From Streptomyces olivochromogenes (GTDB taxonomy: Bacteria > Actinomycetota > Actinomycetes > Streptomycetales > Streptomycetaceae), in NCBI RefSeq assembly GCF_021538895.1, contig NZ_JADDRL010000092.1, positions 1 through 37,108 on the forward strand: DNA of 37,108 nucleotides, written 5' to 3'. The first letter of the stretch is position 1, and the number at the start of each line of letters is the position of its first letter. Of this stretch, positions 1 to 7,818 are shown piece after piece. The translations under genes were made by a program, and so were the position numbers. The notes beneath the pieces are model-generated. The model did not search any database. It was not told where the DNA came from and worked only from the letters and a program-made list of their open reading frames with translations.

Positions 1-1
1 C

Positions 2-988
2 GTCCTCGGCACACTGATCGGCGTGGCGACCGTCGCGGCGCCCGCCCGGGCCGAAGTGACGGGCGTGACGGTCGTGACGGACGTGGCCGACATGACGGAG
101 TATCCGATCACCACGACCCCCGACGGCTTCCCCGCCGGGATCACCACGGGCCCGGACGGGGCGCTGTGGTTCGCCGAGTCGGGGACCAACCGGATCGGGC
201 GGATCACGACCGCCGGGACCGTCACCGACCACGCCACCCCGAGCGCGGACGGTGCGCCCTTCGATCTCGTCCTGGGACCGGACGACGCCCTGTGGTTCAC
301 CGAGCCGGGCGCGGCCCGCATCGGGCGGATCACCGCCTCCGGTGCCGTCGCCGAGTTCCCGTTGCCCCGGGCCGACAGCGTGCCGCTCGGCATCACGCGC
401 GGGCCGGACGACGCGCTGTGGTTCACCGAGCAGAACGCCAACAGGATCGGCCGGATCAGCACCCGAGGGGTCATCGGCGAGTTCGTGGTTCCCACGCCCG
501 ACAGCCATCCGTACACCATCGCCGCCGGAGCGGACGGCGCCCTGTGGTTCACGGAGTTGACCAGCGGGAGGATCGGCCGGATCACCGCGTCCGGCCGGAT
601 CACCGAGTTCGCGCTGCCCGGGGACGACGACTGCCCGAGGGACATCGTCGCCGGGCCCGGAGGCATGTGGTTCACCGCGTCCGGGTCGAACTCCGTGAAC
701 CGCATCAGCGCCTCCGGCCACCTCACCCGCTTCCCGCTGCCGCATCCCGACAGCGGTCCGGACGGGATCGCCCTGGGGCCCGACGGCCGGATCTGGTTCG
801 CCGAACAGGCAGGCCGGATCGGCCGCCTGGCGCCCGGCGAGCGGGCCGCCGACCGGATCACCGAGTTCCCGGTGCCGACCGGCGCCGACCGGGTCCCGTT
901 CCAGATCACGACGGGCCCGGACCACGCGTTGTGGTTCACCGAAGCCGTCGGCAACGCCGTCGGCCACGTACGGGCCACGGCTCGATAA
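2..988 (+). CDS. Virginiamycin B lyase-like secreted beta-propeller protein, 5' end cut by the window
   Basis: The reading frame is open from base 2 and its true start lies upstream of the window. The first visible residues (VLGTLIGVATVAAPARA) look like the hydrophobic core and AxA cleavage site of a signal peptide, so the protein is probably exported. The rest is about seven repeats of roughly 40 residues built on GPDxALWFTE...RIGRIT, which is the blade pattern of the Vgb family (streptogramin B lyase, a seven-bladed propeller that linearises virginiamycin B by C-O bond elimination). Blades five and six are less regular. Streptomyces carry many Vgb-like proteins that are not resistance enzymes, and I cannot assign the catalytic His/Glu/Mg site with confidence. 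Lyase activity is therefore inferred from the family only. The signal peptide is unusual for Vgb, which is normally cytoplasmic. Confidence 0.8.
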   Translation, partial: VLGTLIGVATVAAPARAEVTGVTVVTDVADMTEYPITTTPDGFPAGITTGPDGALWFAESGTNRIGRITTAGTVTDHATPSADGAPFDLVLGPDDALWFTEPGAARIGRITASGAVAEFPLPRADSVPLGITRGPDDALWFTEQNANRIGRISTRGVIGEFVVPTPDSHPYTIAAGADGALWFTELTSGRIGRITASGRITEFALPGDDDCPRDIVAGPGGMWFTASGSNSVNRISASGHLTRFPLPHPDSGPDGIALGPDGRIWFAEQAGRIGRLAPGERAADRITEFPVPTGADRVPFQITTGPDHALWFTEAVGNAVGHVRATAR

Positions 989-1064
989 CCCCTGGGCGAC
1001 ACCCCCTTCCGGCGCGCGGCCGCTGAACCTCCTCGACACGATCAACACCCCGCCCGCTCTTGTT

Positions 1065-1078
1065 ATGACAGTCGTCAT
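1065..1078. promoter_or_regulatory. Inverted repeat ATGAC-N4-GTCAT upstream of the SCO6745-family gene
   Basis: Perfect 5-bp arms (1065-1069 and 1074-1078) separated by AGTC lie 76 bp before the GTG at 1154. Position and symmetry suit a dimeric repressor operator over a promoter, but no regulator gene is adjacent and the arms are short. Confidence 0.3.
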
Positions 1079-1153
1079 GAAGCACGCTGTTCCCGGGCGC
1101 CGATCGTGATCGCGCGCACGGGACAGTGCATGCCGAGGGAGCGGGAGGAAGCC

Positions 1154-2023
1154 GTGGGCGACAAGGCCGCGCGGGTCATGTGGGAACGGTACGAACCGGT
1201 GCACGACCTGATCTACTTCGCCCCGGAGGCGCGCGAGGCCGCGGACGGGCTGGGGATGCGCGGCTTCTGGATGGGGTACTTCGCGCTGCGCGCGGCCCCG
1301 CTCGGCGCCGTACCCGCCTCCGTCGTCACCAGTTCCTTCTACGTCTTCCACCCCGCGCGCGTGGCTCGGGCCCTGCCCGACGCCTGGCGGTACACCACTT
1401 GGGCCGAGGCCCTCGTCGCGCGGGAGCAGGCCATGGACGCCGCGACGACCCGCCTGTTCGGGGCGGACGTCATCGCCTCGCCGGAGCTGGCCGAGGCCGC
1501 CGATCTGGCATGGGAGGCGGCGACGGCCGCCAACACGGCGGGCCGGGTGCTGGCCGCCGCGAACCAGGCCCTCGACCGCCCCGAGCGGCCGCATGTGCGG
1601 CTCTGGCAGGCCCTGACCACCCTGCGGGAGCACCGGGGCGACGGACACTTCGCCGTCCTGGTGAGCCTCGGCATCGGACCGGTCGAGGCGATGGTGCTGA
1701 AGGCGGCCGCCGACGAGGGGGACGCGCGGCTGCTGCGGGAGACCCGCCGGTGGGACGAATCGGCGTGGCAGGCGGCCGAGGACGCCCTGCGCGAACTCGG
1801 CTGGCTGGACGAGGACGGCGCCCTCACACCCACCGGAGCCGCCGGACGCCGGGCCGTCGAGGCGCGCACCGACCAGGCCGCCGAACAGCCCTGGACCGCC
1901 CTCGGCACGGACGCCACCGAACGGCTCGCCGACCTGCTCGAACCCCTGGCCCGAACGGTCCGGGAATCCGGCCTGCTGCCGTCGGGCAATCCGGTCGGCC
2001 TGGCCCGCACAGCGGGGCGCTGA
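1154..2023 (+). CDS. SCO6745 (SalK-like) family protein
   Basis: A 289-residue soluble protein. The N-terminal region (VMWERYEPVHDLIYFAPEA, then GMRGFWMGYFALRAAPLG and SSFYVFHPARVARALPDAW) is the signature of the SCO6745/SalK family, common in Streptomyces and of unknown biochemical role. The C-terminal half, with an ELGWLDEDGALTPTGAAGRRAVEART segment, looks like a winged-helix domain, so DNA or ligand binding is plausible. I chose GTG 1154 because GGAGG at 1144-1148 sits 5 nt before it; an in-frame start at 1106 has no comparable site. The gene stands alone: it is followed by a convergent P450 gene after a short hairpin-containing gap. Family call is firm; function is not known. Confidence 0.75.
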   Translation: MGDKAARVMWERYEPVHDLIYFAPEAREAADGLGMRGFWMGYFALRAAPLGAVPASVVTSSFYVFHPARVARALPDAWRYTTWAEALVAREQAMDAATTRLFGADVIASPELAEAADLAWEAATAANTAGRVLAAANQALDRPERPHVRLWQALTTLREHRGDGHFAVLVSLGIGPVEAMVLKAAADEGDARLLRETRRWDESAWQAAEDALRELGWLDEDGALTPTGAAGRRAVEARTDQAAEQPWTALGTDATERLADLLEPLARTVRESGLLPSGNPVGLARTAGR

Positions 2024-2044
2024 CCGGCTGCCGTACCCCGGCGG

Positions 2045-2066
2045 CCCCGCCCGGTGCGGGACGGGG
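2045..2066. terminator. Possible bidirectional terminator between convergent genes
   Basis: A GC-rich interrupted hairpin (CCCCG-c-CCG / CGG-ga-CGGGG) lies in the 59-bp gap between the convergent stops at 2023 and 2083. No T-tract follows, as is usual in Streptomyces. Confidence 0.35.
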
Positions 2067-2082
2067 ACGCCCGGAGCGTCGG

Positions 2083-3294
2083 CTACCAGATCACCGGCAA
2101 CCGCTCGGGAACGCGCTTCATGAACCCGGTGCGCCACACCAGTTGCCCGGCCGGTACCGCGAGGGCGAGGTCCGGGAGGCGGTCGAGCAGGACCTCCAGG
2201 GCGATCTGGGCGTGCACGCGGCCCAGCGCGGTCGCGGGGCAGTAGTGGGCGCCGCCGCCGAAGGAGAGGTGGTCGGCGGTGTTGTCGCGGTGGACGTCGA
2301 AGCGGTGCGGGTCCGGGAACTTCTCCGGATCGAAGTTCGCGCCCTCGACCAGGACCAGGACCAGTTCGCCCTTCCTGACCTCCACGTCGCCCAGCCTGAC
2401 GTCGGCGAGGGCCAGGCGCGGCAGGGCGTCCCCGATCGAGAGGTTCACCCGCAGCAGTTCCTCCACCCCCGGGCCGATCAGGTCCGGGCGGTCCCTGAGC
2501 AGGTCGCACGTCTCGGGGTGGGTGAGCAGGTGGACGAGGGCCATGGCGAGGAAGCCCGAGGTGGAGATGGTCCCGGCCCCGAACATGGTGACGCCGACCG
2601 TGGCCAGCATCTCGTCCGTGAGGTGGGCGTACTCGACATCGCCGCGCACGGCGGCGAGTTCGCCCATCAGCCCGCCGGTCGCGGGGTCGTCGAGCAGCGC
2701 CGCCATGCGGGCGATGTCCCGGTCCCAGTTGACGCGCGCCCCGGTGACGGGGCACGGCGCGTTCATGAAGGCGATGTCGAGACTGCGCAGGAACGCGGGT
2801 GCCTCGGACTGGGGTATGCCGAGGATGCGGCAGTGCATGCCCGTCGAGTACGGCTCGCAGAACGCCCCGCGCAGATCCGCCGTCGGCCCGGCCGCCACGA
2901 GCGCGTCGACCAGGCGGTGGGCCTCCTCGCGCAGCCACTGGGCCAGCCCCGGCGCCTTGGGGTTCAGCGCCTTCATCACCGCCCGGCGCAGGCCGGCGCC
3001 GGTGATGTTGCCCATGTTGTTCACGACCTCGGGCGGGATGGTGAGGGCGTACTGCCGCGGCACGCCCGGCGCGGAGGTGTCCTTGAGGGAGAACCGGTCG
3101 TCCCGCAGCACCTGTCGGCACAGCTCGTACGACGACACCAGCCAGGCCTCGTCCCCGGCGATGGTGCGGACCCGCCGCACCGGAGCCGTGAAGCGCAGTT
3201 CCTCGACCTCAGCGGGGACGCGGGTGCCGTCCCAGGAGAAGGGAAAGTCGAGCGGCCCGGGGCCCTCGGTCCGGGTGTCGGTGGCGGCGGTCAT
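2083..3294 (-). CDS. Cytochrome P450, CYP121-like (candidate cyclodipeptide-coupling enzyme)
   Basis: A 403-residue soluble P450. The heme-thiolate loop LSFGGGAHYCPATALGR places the ligand at C352; the K-helix EELLR and I-helix FGAGTIST are intact. From memory it resembles Mycobacterium tuberculosis CYP121 (mycocyclosin synthase, C-C coupling of cyclo(Tyr-Tyr)) along its whole length: shared stretches include PPEVVNNMGNI, RKGELVLVL, EGANFDPE, QLVWRT and a PERLPV(I/L)W C-terminus. The CYP121 active-site Phe168 and Trp182 appear conserved in SLDIAFM and NWDRDI. Gln385 and Arg386 are replaced by M392 and K393 in TGFMKR. ATG 3294 overlaps the stop of the cyclodipeptide synthase gene by 4 nt, so the two are translationally coupled and probably act in sequence, as in the Rv2275/Rv2276 pair. 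The exact product is inferred. Confidence 0.88.
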   Translation of the reverse strand: MTAATDTRTEGPGPLDFPFSWDGTRVPAEVEELRFTAPVRRVRTIAGDEAWLVSSYELCRQVLRDDRFSLKDTSAPGVPRQYALTIPPEVVNNMGNITGAGLRRAVMKALNPKAPGLAQWLREEAHRLVDALVAAGPTADLRGAFCEPYSTGMHCRILGIPQSEAPAFLRSLDIAFMNAPCPVTGARVNWDRDIARMAALLDDPATGGLMGELAAVRGDVEYAHLTDEMLATVGVTMFGAGTISTSGFLAMALVHLLTHPETCDLLRDRPDLIGPGVEELLRVNLSIGDALPRLALADVRLGDVEVRKGELVLVLVEGANFDPEKFPDPHRFDVHRDNTADHLSFGGGAHYCPATALGRVHAQIALEVLLDRLPDLALAVPAGQLVWRTGFMKRVPERLPVIW

Positions 3295-4001
3295 GCCGCG
3301 GCTCCTTCCATGGCGGCGGGGGTGACGATCGCGTGGCCCTGGTTGCGGGAGGCGCGCAGGCCCGCGCCCCGCGCGTACAACAGCTCGGCCATCGGCAGTA
3401 GTTGGTGGTAGCAGTTGAGCGAGGACGGCACCTCCAGGATCGCGGGGGTGTCGAGGAACAGCGGGGCCTCGGCGCACACGTACTCCAGGCACACGGAGCG
3501 CTGCCGCTGCGTCGTGGCCTCGCCCCGGGAGGACAGGAAGCGGCTCACCAGTTCCTCGCAGACGGCCCGGAAGTCGCCGTCCGATGCCAGCCGGTCCTTC
3601 AGGTGCGCGTGGATCTCCCGGTAGGAGGAGTTGGCGCGAAAACCGGACATGGGGTGCCAGCGCAGCCGGATCCCCTCCGGGTCCGCCCGAGAGACCGCGT
3701 CGCGGACCTTCGCGCGGACGCCGCGCAGGTTCTTCACCGCCTTGCGGCGCGCCTCGTCGGGGGCATAGCCGGATGCCTCGTACATCTCGGCCACGTACAG
3801 GTCGGTGTAGACGAAGTCGACCCTGTCGAAGTGGTCCAGTCCCCAGCGGGCGAGGGTGTGCAGGCGTCGGGCGGAGAAGTAGCTGTTGCCCGGGGACACA
3901 CCGATCACGGCATGTGCGCCCTCGCCGAAGATGACCTCGCAGTGGGACGTGTAGGGCTGAACCTCGAAGACGTCGGCCATCAGCACGGATGCTGTGGTCA
4001 A
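3291..4001 (-). CDS. tRNA-dependent cyclodipeptide synthase (NYH subfamily)
   Basis: A 236-residue protein that would make a 2,5-diketopiperazine from two aminoacyl-tRNAs. GVSPGNSYFS supplies the nucleophile S36 (AlbC Ser37) and N39. EYVCAEAPLF supplies Y174 and E178 (AlbC Tyr178, Glu182). SSLNCYHQ supplies Y198-H199 (AlbC Tyr202-His203). N39, Y198 and H199 place it in the NYH subfamily, which includes AlbC and Rv2275. Length matches AlbC (about 239 aa). The start is TTG 4001, with GGAGG at 4011-4015 nine bases upstream; GTG 3986 and ATG 3980 are alternatives. It is the first gene of a two-gene operon with the CYP121-like P450. The P450 match suggests an aromatic, perhaps Tyr-containing, product, but pocket specificity cannot be read with certainty. 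Confidence 0.92.
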   Translation of the reverse strand: MTTASVLMADVFEVQPYTSHCEVIFGEGAHAVIGVSPGNSYFSARRLHTLARWGLDHFDRVDFVYTDLYVAEMYEASGYAPDEARRKAVKNLRGVRAKVRDAVSRADPEGIRLRWHPMSGFRANSSYREIHAHLKDRLASDGDFRAVCEELVSRFLSSRGEATTQRQRSVCLEYVCAEAPLFLDTPAILEVPSSLNCYHQLLPMAELLYARGAGLRASRNQGHAIVTPAAMEGAAA

Positions 4002-4237
4002 GGGGGTTACCCTCCGCCGCGCGCTAGTCCCGACAGGGCCCTGTGCCCCGGGTGTGGCGACGCGGCGCCCTCACGCTAGCCGTACGGGACCAACACAAGT
4101 CGTAACTGATCGGGTTTGGCTGAAATTCGTCGTAGCAATGGTCGAAGTGCCCTGTAATTCAGAAGCCTTCGGGATGCCGGAGGTGAGATTGTGACGTCCG
4201 ATGGCCCGTTCGGGCCGCAGGGGGAGGAAACACCACG
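4002..4237. promoter_or_regulatory. Divergent intergenic region between the CDPS operon and the small secreted protein gene
   Basis: A 236-bp gap between oppositely oriented genes, with an AT-richer stretch at about 4085-4175 that presumably holds both promoters. I see no convincing -35/-10 pair and no strong inverted repeat. Confidence 0.4.
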
Positions 4238-4714
4238 ATGAATCGCATGCGTACGTCCGCGACGGTCCTGGCCACGGCCGGGCTCGTCACCGCCGCCCAG
4301 CTGGGCCTCGCCTCAGTAGCGTCCGCGCAGACGTCGGCGCCGACGAGCTCCAACTGTCCGATCAGCCTCGTCTACCCGAGCCGCTTCTACGTCGACTCGC
4401 ACGGATGGGTCACCAACGGCGGTCTCTACTTCGGGATCAAGAACAAGAGCACGACCAAGAGCTTCTCGAAGGTCACCTTCACGGTCACCGACGTGAAGAA
4501 CATCCGCTTCGGCACGGCCAAGCCCACCGGCGGCAAGATCACCAAGAACACGACCAAGGTCGTGTCGGTGTACACGCTGTCGCTGAAGAAGAAGGCCAGC
4601 CTCGGCATGAAGGTGCCGACGCACCTGCTGAACACCCACACCTACAAGGTGAAGTTCACGCTGAAGGGCACCGGCTGGAACTGCGCCTCGGACCAGGGCA
4701 CCTGGGGCGCCTGA
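4238..4714 (+). CDS. Small secreted lysine-rich protein of unknown function
   Basis: A 158-residue protein with a clear Sec signal peptide: basic MNRMRTS, a hydrophobic stretch, and a likely cleavage after ASVASAQ near residue 31. The mature part of about 125 residues has just two cysteines (in SNCPIS and WNCASD), well placed for one disulfide joining its ends, and many Lys/Thr residues with alternating beta-type patterning. It looks like a small extracellular beta-sandwich protein. GGAGG lies about 9 nt before ATG 4238. It is divergent from the cyclodipeptide operon, and nothing ties it functionally to that operon. I do not recognise a family. Confidence 0.75.
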   Translation: MNRMRTSATVLATAGLVTAAQLGLASVASAQTSAPTSSNCPISLVYPSRFYVDSHGWVTNGGLYFGIKNKSTTKSFSKVTFTVTDVKNIRFGTAKPTGGKITKNTTKVVSVYTLSLKKKASLGMKVPTHLLNTHTYKVKFTLKGTGWNCASDQGTWGA

Positions 4715-4741
4715 GCCCCGGCCGGCCGTACGCTGGTCGCC

Positions 4742-5620
4742 GTGGTCAAGCGCGGCGACGCATCAGGCGAGGAGCCGGGCACCGCGGTGTCCCGGCTCAC
4801 CGGTCGCCCGGTCATGGGCGACCGGGCGTTGTCCGGGAGCCTCACCGAGGTGACGCTCGACGACGGGCCGGTGGTGATCGCCAAACGCGGCGACACCCCC
4901 GGCGCCGTCCGGGCCGAGGCGGCCGGACTGCGCTGGCTGGACGCCGCCGGGGCGGTCCGGGTGCCTCAGGTGTACGGCCACGACGAGCGATGGTTGGTGA
5001 TCGAGCGCGTTCCCACCGGACGCGCCGACGCCGAGACGGCGATCCGTTTCGGCCACGCACTGGCCGCCCTGCACGGCGCCGGGGCGCCGGCCTTCGGCGC
5101 CCCGCCGCCCGGCGGCCCCGAGGAGGCGTACATCGGCCTCGCCCCCATGCGTGACGTCCCCGGCACCGACTGGCCACGCTGGTACGCCGAGCACCGCGTG
5201 CTGCCGTATCTGCGCGGCGCGGTCGACAACGGCACGGTGCGCCCCGGCGAGGCGGCCGTCGTGGAGCGCGTCTGCGAGCGGTTGCCGGAGCTGGCGGGCC
5301 CCGCCGAACCGCCCGCCCGGCTGCACGGCGACCTGTGGAACGGCAATGTGCTGTGGGGCGCCGACGGCCAGGTCTGGCTCATCGACCCGGCCGCGCACGG
5401 CGGACACCGGGAGACCGACCTGGCGATGCTCCACCTCTTCGGCTGCCCCCACCTCGACCGCGTACTCGACGGCTACCGGGCGGCGGCGCCCCTGGCCGAC
5501 GGCTGGGAGGAACGCGTCGGCACGCACCAGCTGTTCCCGTTGCTGGTGCACGCGGTGCTCTTCGGCCGCGGGTACGCGGAGCAGGCCCTCGCGGTCGCCC
5601 GACGGGCCCTCGCGACCTGA
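4742..5620 (+). CDS. Fructosamine/ketosamine-3-kinase family protein
   Basis: A 292-residue cytoplasmic kinase of the aminoglycoside-phosphotransferase fold. The catalytic loop HGDLWNGN (H195, D197) and the metal-binding IDPAAHGGHRETDLAM segment are typical of the fructosamine-3-kinase family (PF03881), which phosphorylates sugar-amine adducts on glycated proteins or small molecules to trigger deglycation. An N-terminal LTGRPVMGDRALSGSLTEVTL segment forms the nucleotide-binding lobe, and IAKRG supplies the ATP lysine. Length fits the family. GTG 4742 lacks an obvious ribosome site, so the start is tentative. The gene ends 7 bp before the convergent stop of the Tap-like gene. A bacterial protein-repair role is inferred from the family; an antibiotic-modifying role is less likely. 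Confidence 0.8.
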   Translation: MVKRGDASGEEPGTAVSRLTGRPVMGDRALSGSLTEVTLDDGPVVIAKRGDTPGAVRAEAAGLRWLDAAGAVRVPQVYGHDERWLVIERVPTGRADAETAIRFGHALAALHGAGAPAFGAPPPGGPEEAYIGLAPMRDVPGTDWPRWYAEHRVLPYLRGAVDNGTVRPGEAAVVERVCERLPELAGPAEPPARLHGDLWNGNVLWGADGQVWLIDPAAHGGHRETDLAMLHLFGCPHLDRVLDGYRAAAPLADGWEERVGTHQLFPLLVHAVLFGRGYAEQALAVARRALAT

Positions 5621-5627
5621 CCGGGCG

Positions 5628-7802
5628 CTACTCCCCCTCGTCCGGGGTGCCCATCTGGCCGGATTTGATGTAGCGGGCCAGGTTGAGGTGGTCCCCGTGT
5701 TCCTCGCGCAGGCCCTCCGCCCACAGCACGCTCTGCGTGCCCTCGTGCTTGACCATGCCGGGGCTCACGCCGATCCGGAAGCCGCCGGGCAGCGGCTTGC
5801 CGTCGCGGTAGGGCAGGAAGTCGAGGGGGCTCGGGCCGTCGGAGGCGTACACCGCGCAATCGGAGAGGACCGCCACCGGGTACTGGCCGGTCGCCCGGGC
5901 CGTGGCGTGCATCTTGCGGTGCATGTTGACCCGCGCCTTGGAGATGACGGCGGCGCGGATGTCGGGCCGCCAGGTCGGCCGCTCCAGCGCCGGCCAGCGC
6001 TCCCCCGGACGCCAGCCGGTGCGGGCCCGCTCACGCAGCTTGCCGATGCCGCCCTTGACGGTGGCCTTGATCGCCGCGAGGACGACCGCCAGCTGCGGAT
6101 CCTGGTCCTTGTGTCCGTCCATCGCGGCCAGGAAGTCGGCGGGGCTCATGCCGGTGGTGACCCCGAGGTCGGCCATGGTGGCGATGTACGCGTCTCGCAG
6201 GCGGGTGTACCAGGCGTCCAGGTACGGGCCGTGCTCGGGGCGGACGTACGCCTCCAACGGGGCGACCTCGTAGCCGAGTTCCTGCGCGTACGCCACGGTC
6301 GGCGTCGCGTACCAGGCCGGGCCGAGCGGCGCGTCGCCGTCCGGGGTGAACGGGCTCGGCAGGCGCGGATCCAGCTGGACGTGGGACAGGTCGACCAGCC
6401 AGGAGCCGGGCAGCGCCGGATCGAAGGCGGGGTTGTTCCGGTGCACCGGCGCGCCGAGGCCGACCACCGTGCGGTTGGCGGCCGCCGCGAAGGCCATGTT
6501 GACGTCGACGCCGACGAGGTACGGCCGCATGCACTCCTCGTCGGACAGCGGCCGGGCCCAGTCGTAGGCCTCCTCGCGCAGCACCTCGTCCGGGGTGCGC
6601 TGGTGGAAGCGCGGCAGGTGGGCGAGGAGCGGGTGGCCGTCGGGCGCCTCGCACGGGGCGCAGTCGACCGCCCGGGTCAGGGCGCCCGGGTTCGGCGCTG
6701 ACACCCACTGGCCGTTGTCGTCCTGGACGGCGCGGGTCGGCGGGTGCAGCGCGGTCATCAGCTCCAGGCCGGTGACGGCGGTGGAGCCGCGCGGGGTGAG
6801 GACGCGGGTGGCGTACGTGCCGAGAACGCGGGCGAGTTCGACGGGCAGCAGCGCGGCGGCGTCGCCCCAGTGCCGGGCGTCGAGGGCGTGCCAGGACGGC
6901 AGGCAGAGCTGGACGCAGTTGCGCTGGGCGCCCTGCGCGGGCCGGTAGATCCGCGCCCAGGGGCCGAAGCCGCGCTTGGTGAGCTGCCAGTCGGCCTTCT
7001 TCAACTGCCGGACCACCTTGTGGGAGTCCGGGATACGGCCCGCCAGGCGCTCCTCGTCGCTGAGCGAGGCGGGCAGCCCGTACCGTTCGCACGCCGCCGC
7101 GGTCAGCACGACGAGCGGGTCGGCGTCCTTGCCCGACCGGTGCAGACGGGCCTGCCCCAGCCTCGCCTCCGCCAGCGTCCACTCCACCAGCGCCGGAAGC
7201 GACTTGGCCGGGACGTCGAGCACCAGGCCGCCGACGCAGTAGGCGCTGACCTCTCCGTCGACGGCGTCGACGACGGCGAGCGGGCCGTGGGCGAAGCGGG
7301 GGTCGACGGCGTCGCCCTGCGCGGAGGCGGCAGCGGCGCGGGGGGACTTGGCCGGGGGGCGGGTCGCACCGGTTACGCCCCGTGACGATGTGGACGCGGT
7401 CCGGGGCGAGTTGGGCGCGCTCTTCCGTGCCACAGCGGGTCGGCCACCGCCCGCACCCGGGACTTGCTCCGCAGCGGGCCGCTGCTCCCTCTCCTGCTTC
7501 TGCCCCTGCCCCTGGTCCTGGGCCACCGAAGCGGCGGGCGCTCCCGGGTAGCGATGGGCGAGGCCGTCGAGAAGCCTGCGGTAGGCCTCCAGCCGTTCGC
7601 CCTTCGGCTCGGCGCGGCCCGCCTCCCAGGCCTGGATGCTGGGCACGCGTACGCCGAGGGCCTGGGCCACGGCGGCCTGGGTCAGCCCGGCGGCCTCGCG
7701 CAGCCGTACCCGCTCGGCGGGGGCGGGCAGCACGGTGCCGCCGTCGACGGCGGCGAGCAGCGAGTCGACGGCCGCGAACAGCTCGTCGGGCTGGTCGGTC
7801 AT
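5628..7802 (-). CDS. Tap-like telomere-associated protein: N-terminal HTH plus a polymerase-B-like C-terminal region
   Basis: A 724-residue protein with three parts. Residues about 20-75 form an XRE-type helix-turn-helix (REAAGLTQAAVAQALGV, then SIQAWEAGRAEPKG). A charged low-complexity linker follows to about residue 165. The C-terminal part resembles Streptomyces Tap, which binds telomeric DNA and recruits the terminal protein Tpg during end-patching of linear replicons. That part also shows family-B polymerase-like motifs: DVNMAF at D433, KATVKGGIGK at K579, and LSDCAVY at D648, with A650 where the second catalytic Asp would be. ATG 7802 is preferred over GTG 7808 because it begins MTDQPDELF as I recall for relatives. 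The gene follows a small HTH gene in the same direction. No tpg is adjacent, so it may be a paralogue or of plasmid origin. Confidence 0.72.
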   Translation of the reverse strand: MTDQPDELFAAVDSLLAAVDGGTVLPAPAERVRLREAAGLTQAAVAQALGVRVPSIQAWEAGRAEPKGERLEAYRRLLDGLAHRYPGAPAASVAQDQGQGQKQEREQRPAAEQVPGAGGGRPAVARKSAPNSPRTASTSSRGVTGATRPPAKSPRAAAASAQGDAVDPRFAHGPLAVVDAVDGEVSAYCVGGLVLDVPAKSLPALVEWTLAEARLGQARLHRSGKDADPLVVLTAAACERYGLPASLSDEERLAGRIPDSHKVVRQLKKADWQLTKRGFGPWARIYRPAQGAQRNCVQLCLPSWHALDARHWGDAAALLPVELARVLGTYATRVLTPRGSTAVTGLELMTALHPPTRAVQDDNGQWVSAPNPGALTRAVDCAPCEAPDGHPLLAHLPRFHQRTPDEVLREEAYDWARPLSDEECMRPYLVGVDVNMAFAAAANRTVVGLGAPVHRNNPAFDPALPGSWLVDLSHVQLDPRLPSPFTPDGDAPLGPAWYATPTVAYAQELGYEVAPLEAYVRPEHGPYLDAWYTRLRDAYIATMADLGVTTGMSPADFLAAMDGHKDQDPQLAVVLAAIKATVKGGIGKLRERARTGWRPGERWPALERPTWRPDIRAAVISKARVNMHRKMHATARATGQYPVAVLSDCAVYASDGPSPLDFLPYRDGKPLPGGFRIGVSPGMVKHEGTQSVLWAEGLREEHGDHLNLARYIKSGQMGTPDEGE

Positions 7803-7818
7803 TTCCACATCCGTCTTT

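Noticed and set aside
23..988. Complete Vgb gene starting at GTG 23
   Set aside because: The frame is open to the window edge, and the residues before GTG 23 continue a signal-peptide hydrophobic core.
1126..3411. 761-residue open frame on the plus strand
   Set aside because: It spans the SCO6745-family gene in another frame and runs antisense to the P450; composition is Arg/Gly-rich, typical of GC-rich frame shadows.
4742..5620. Aminoglycoside resistance kinase
   Set aside because: The catalytic loop HGDLWNGN and overall pattern fit the fructosamine-kinase branch better.
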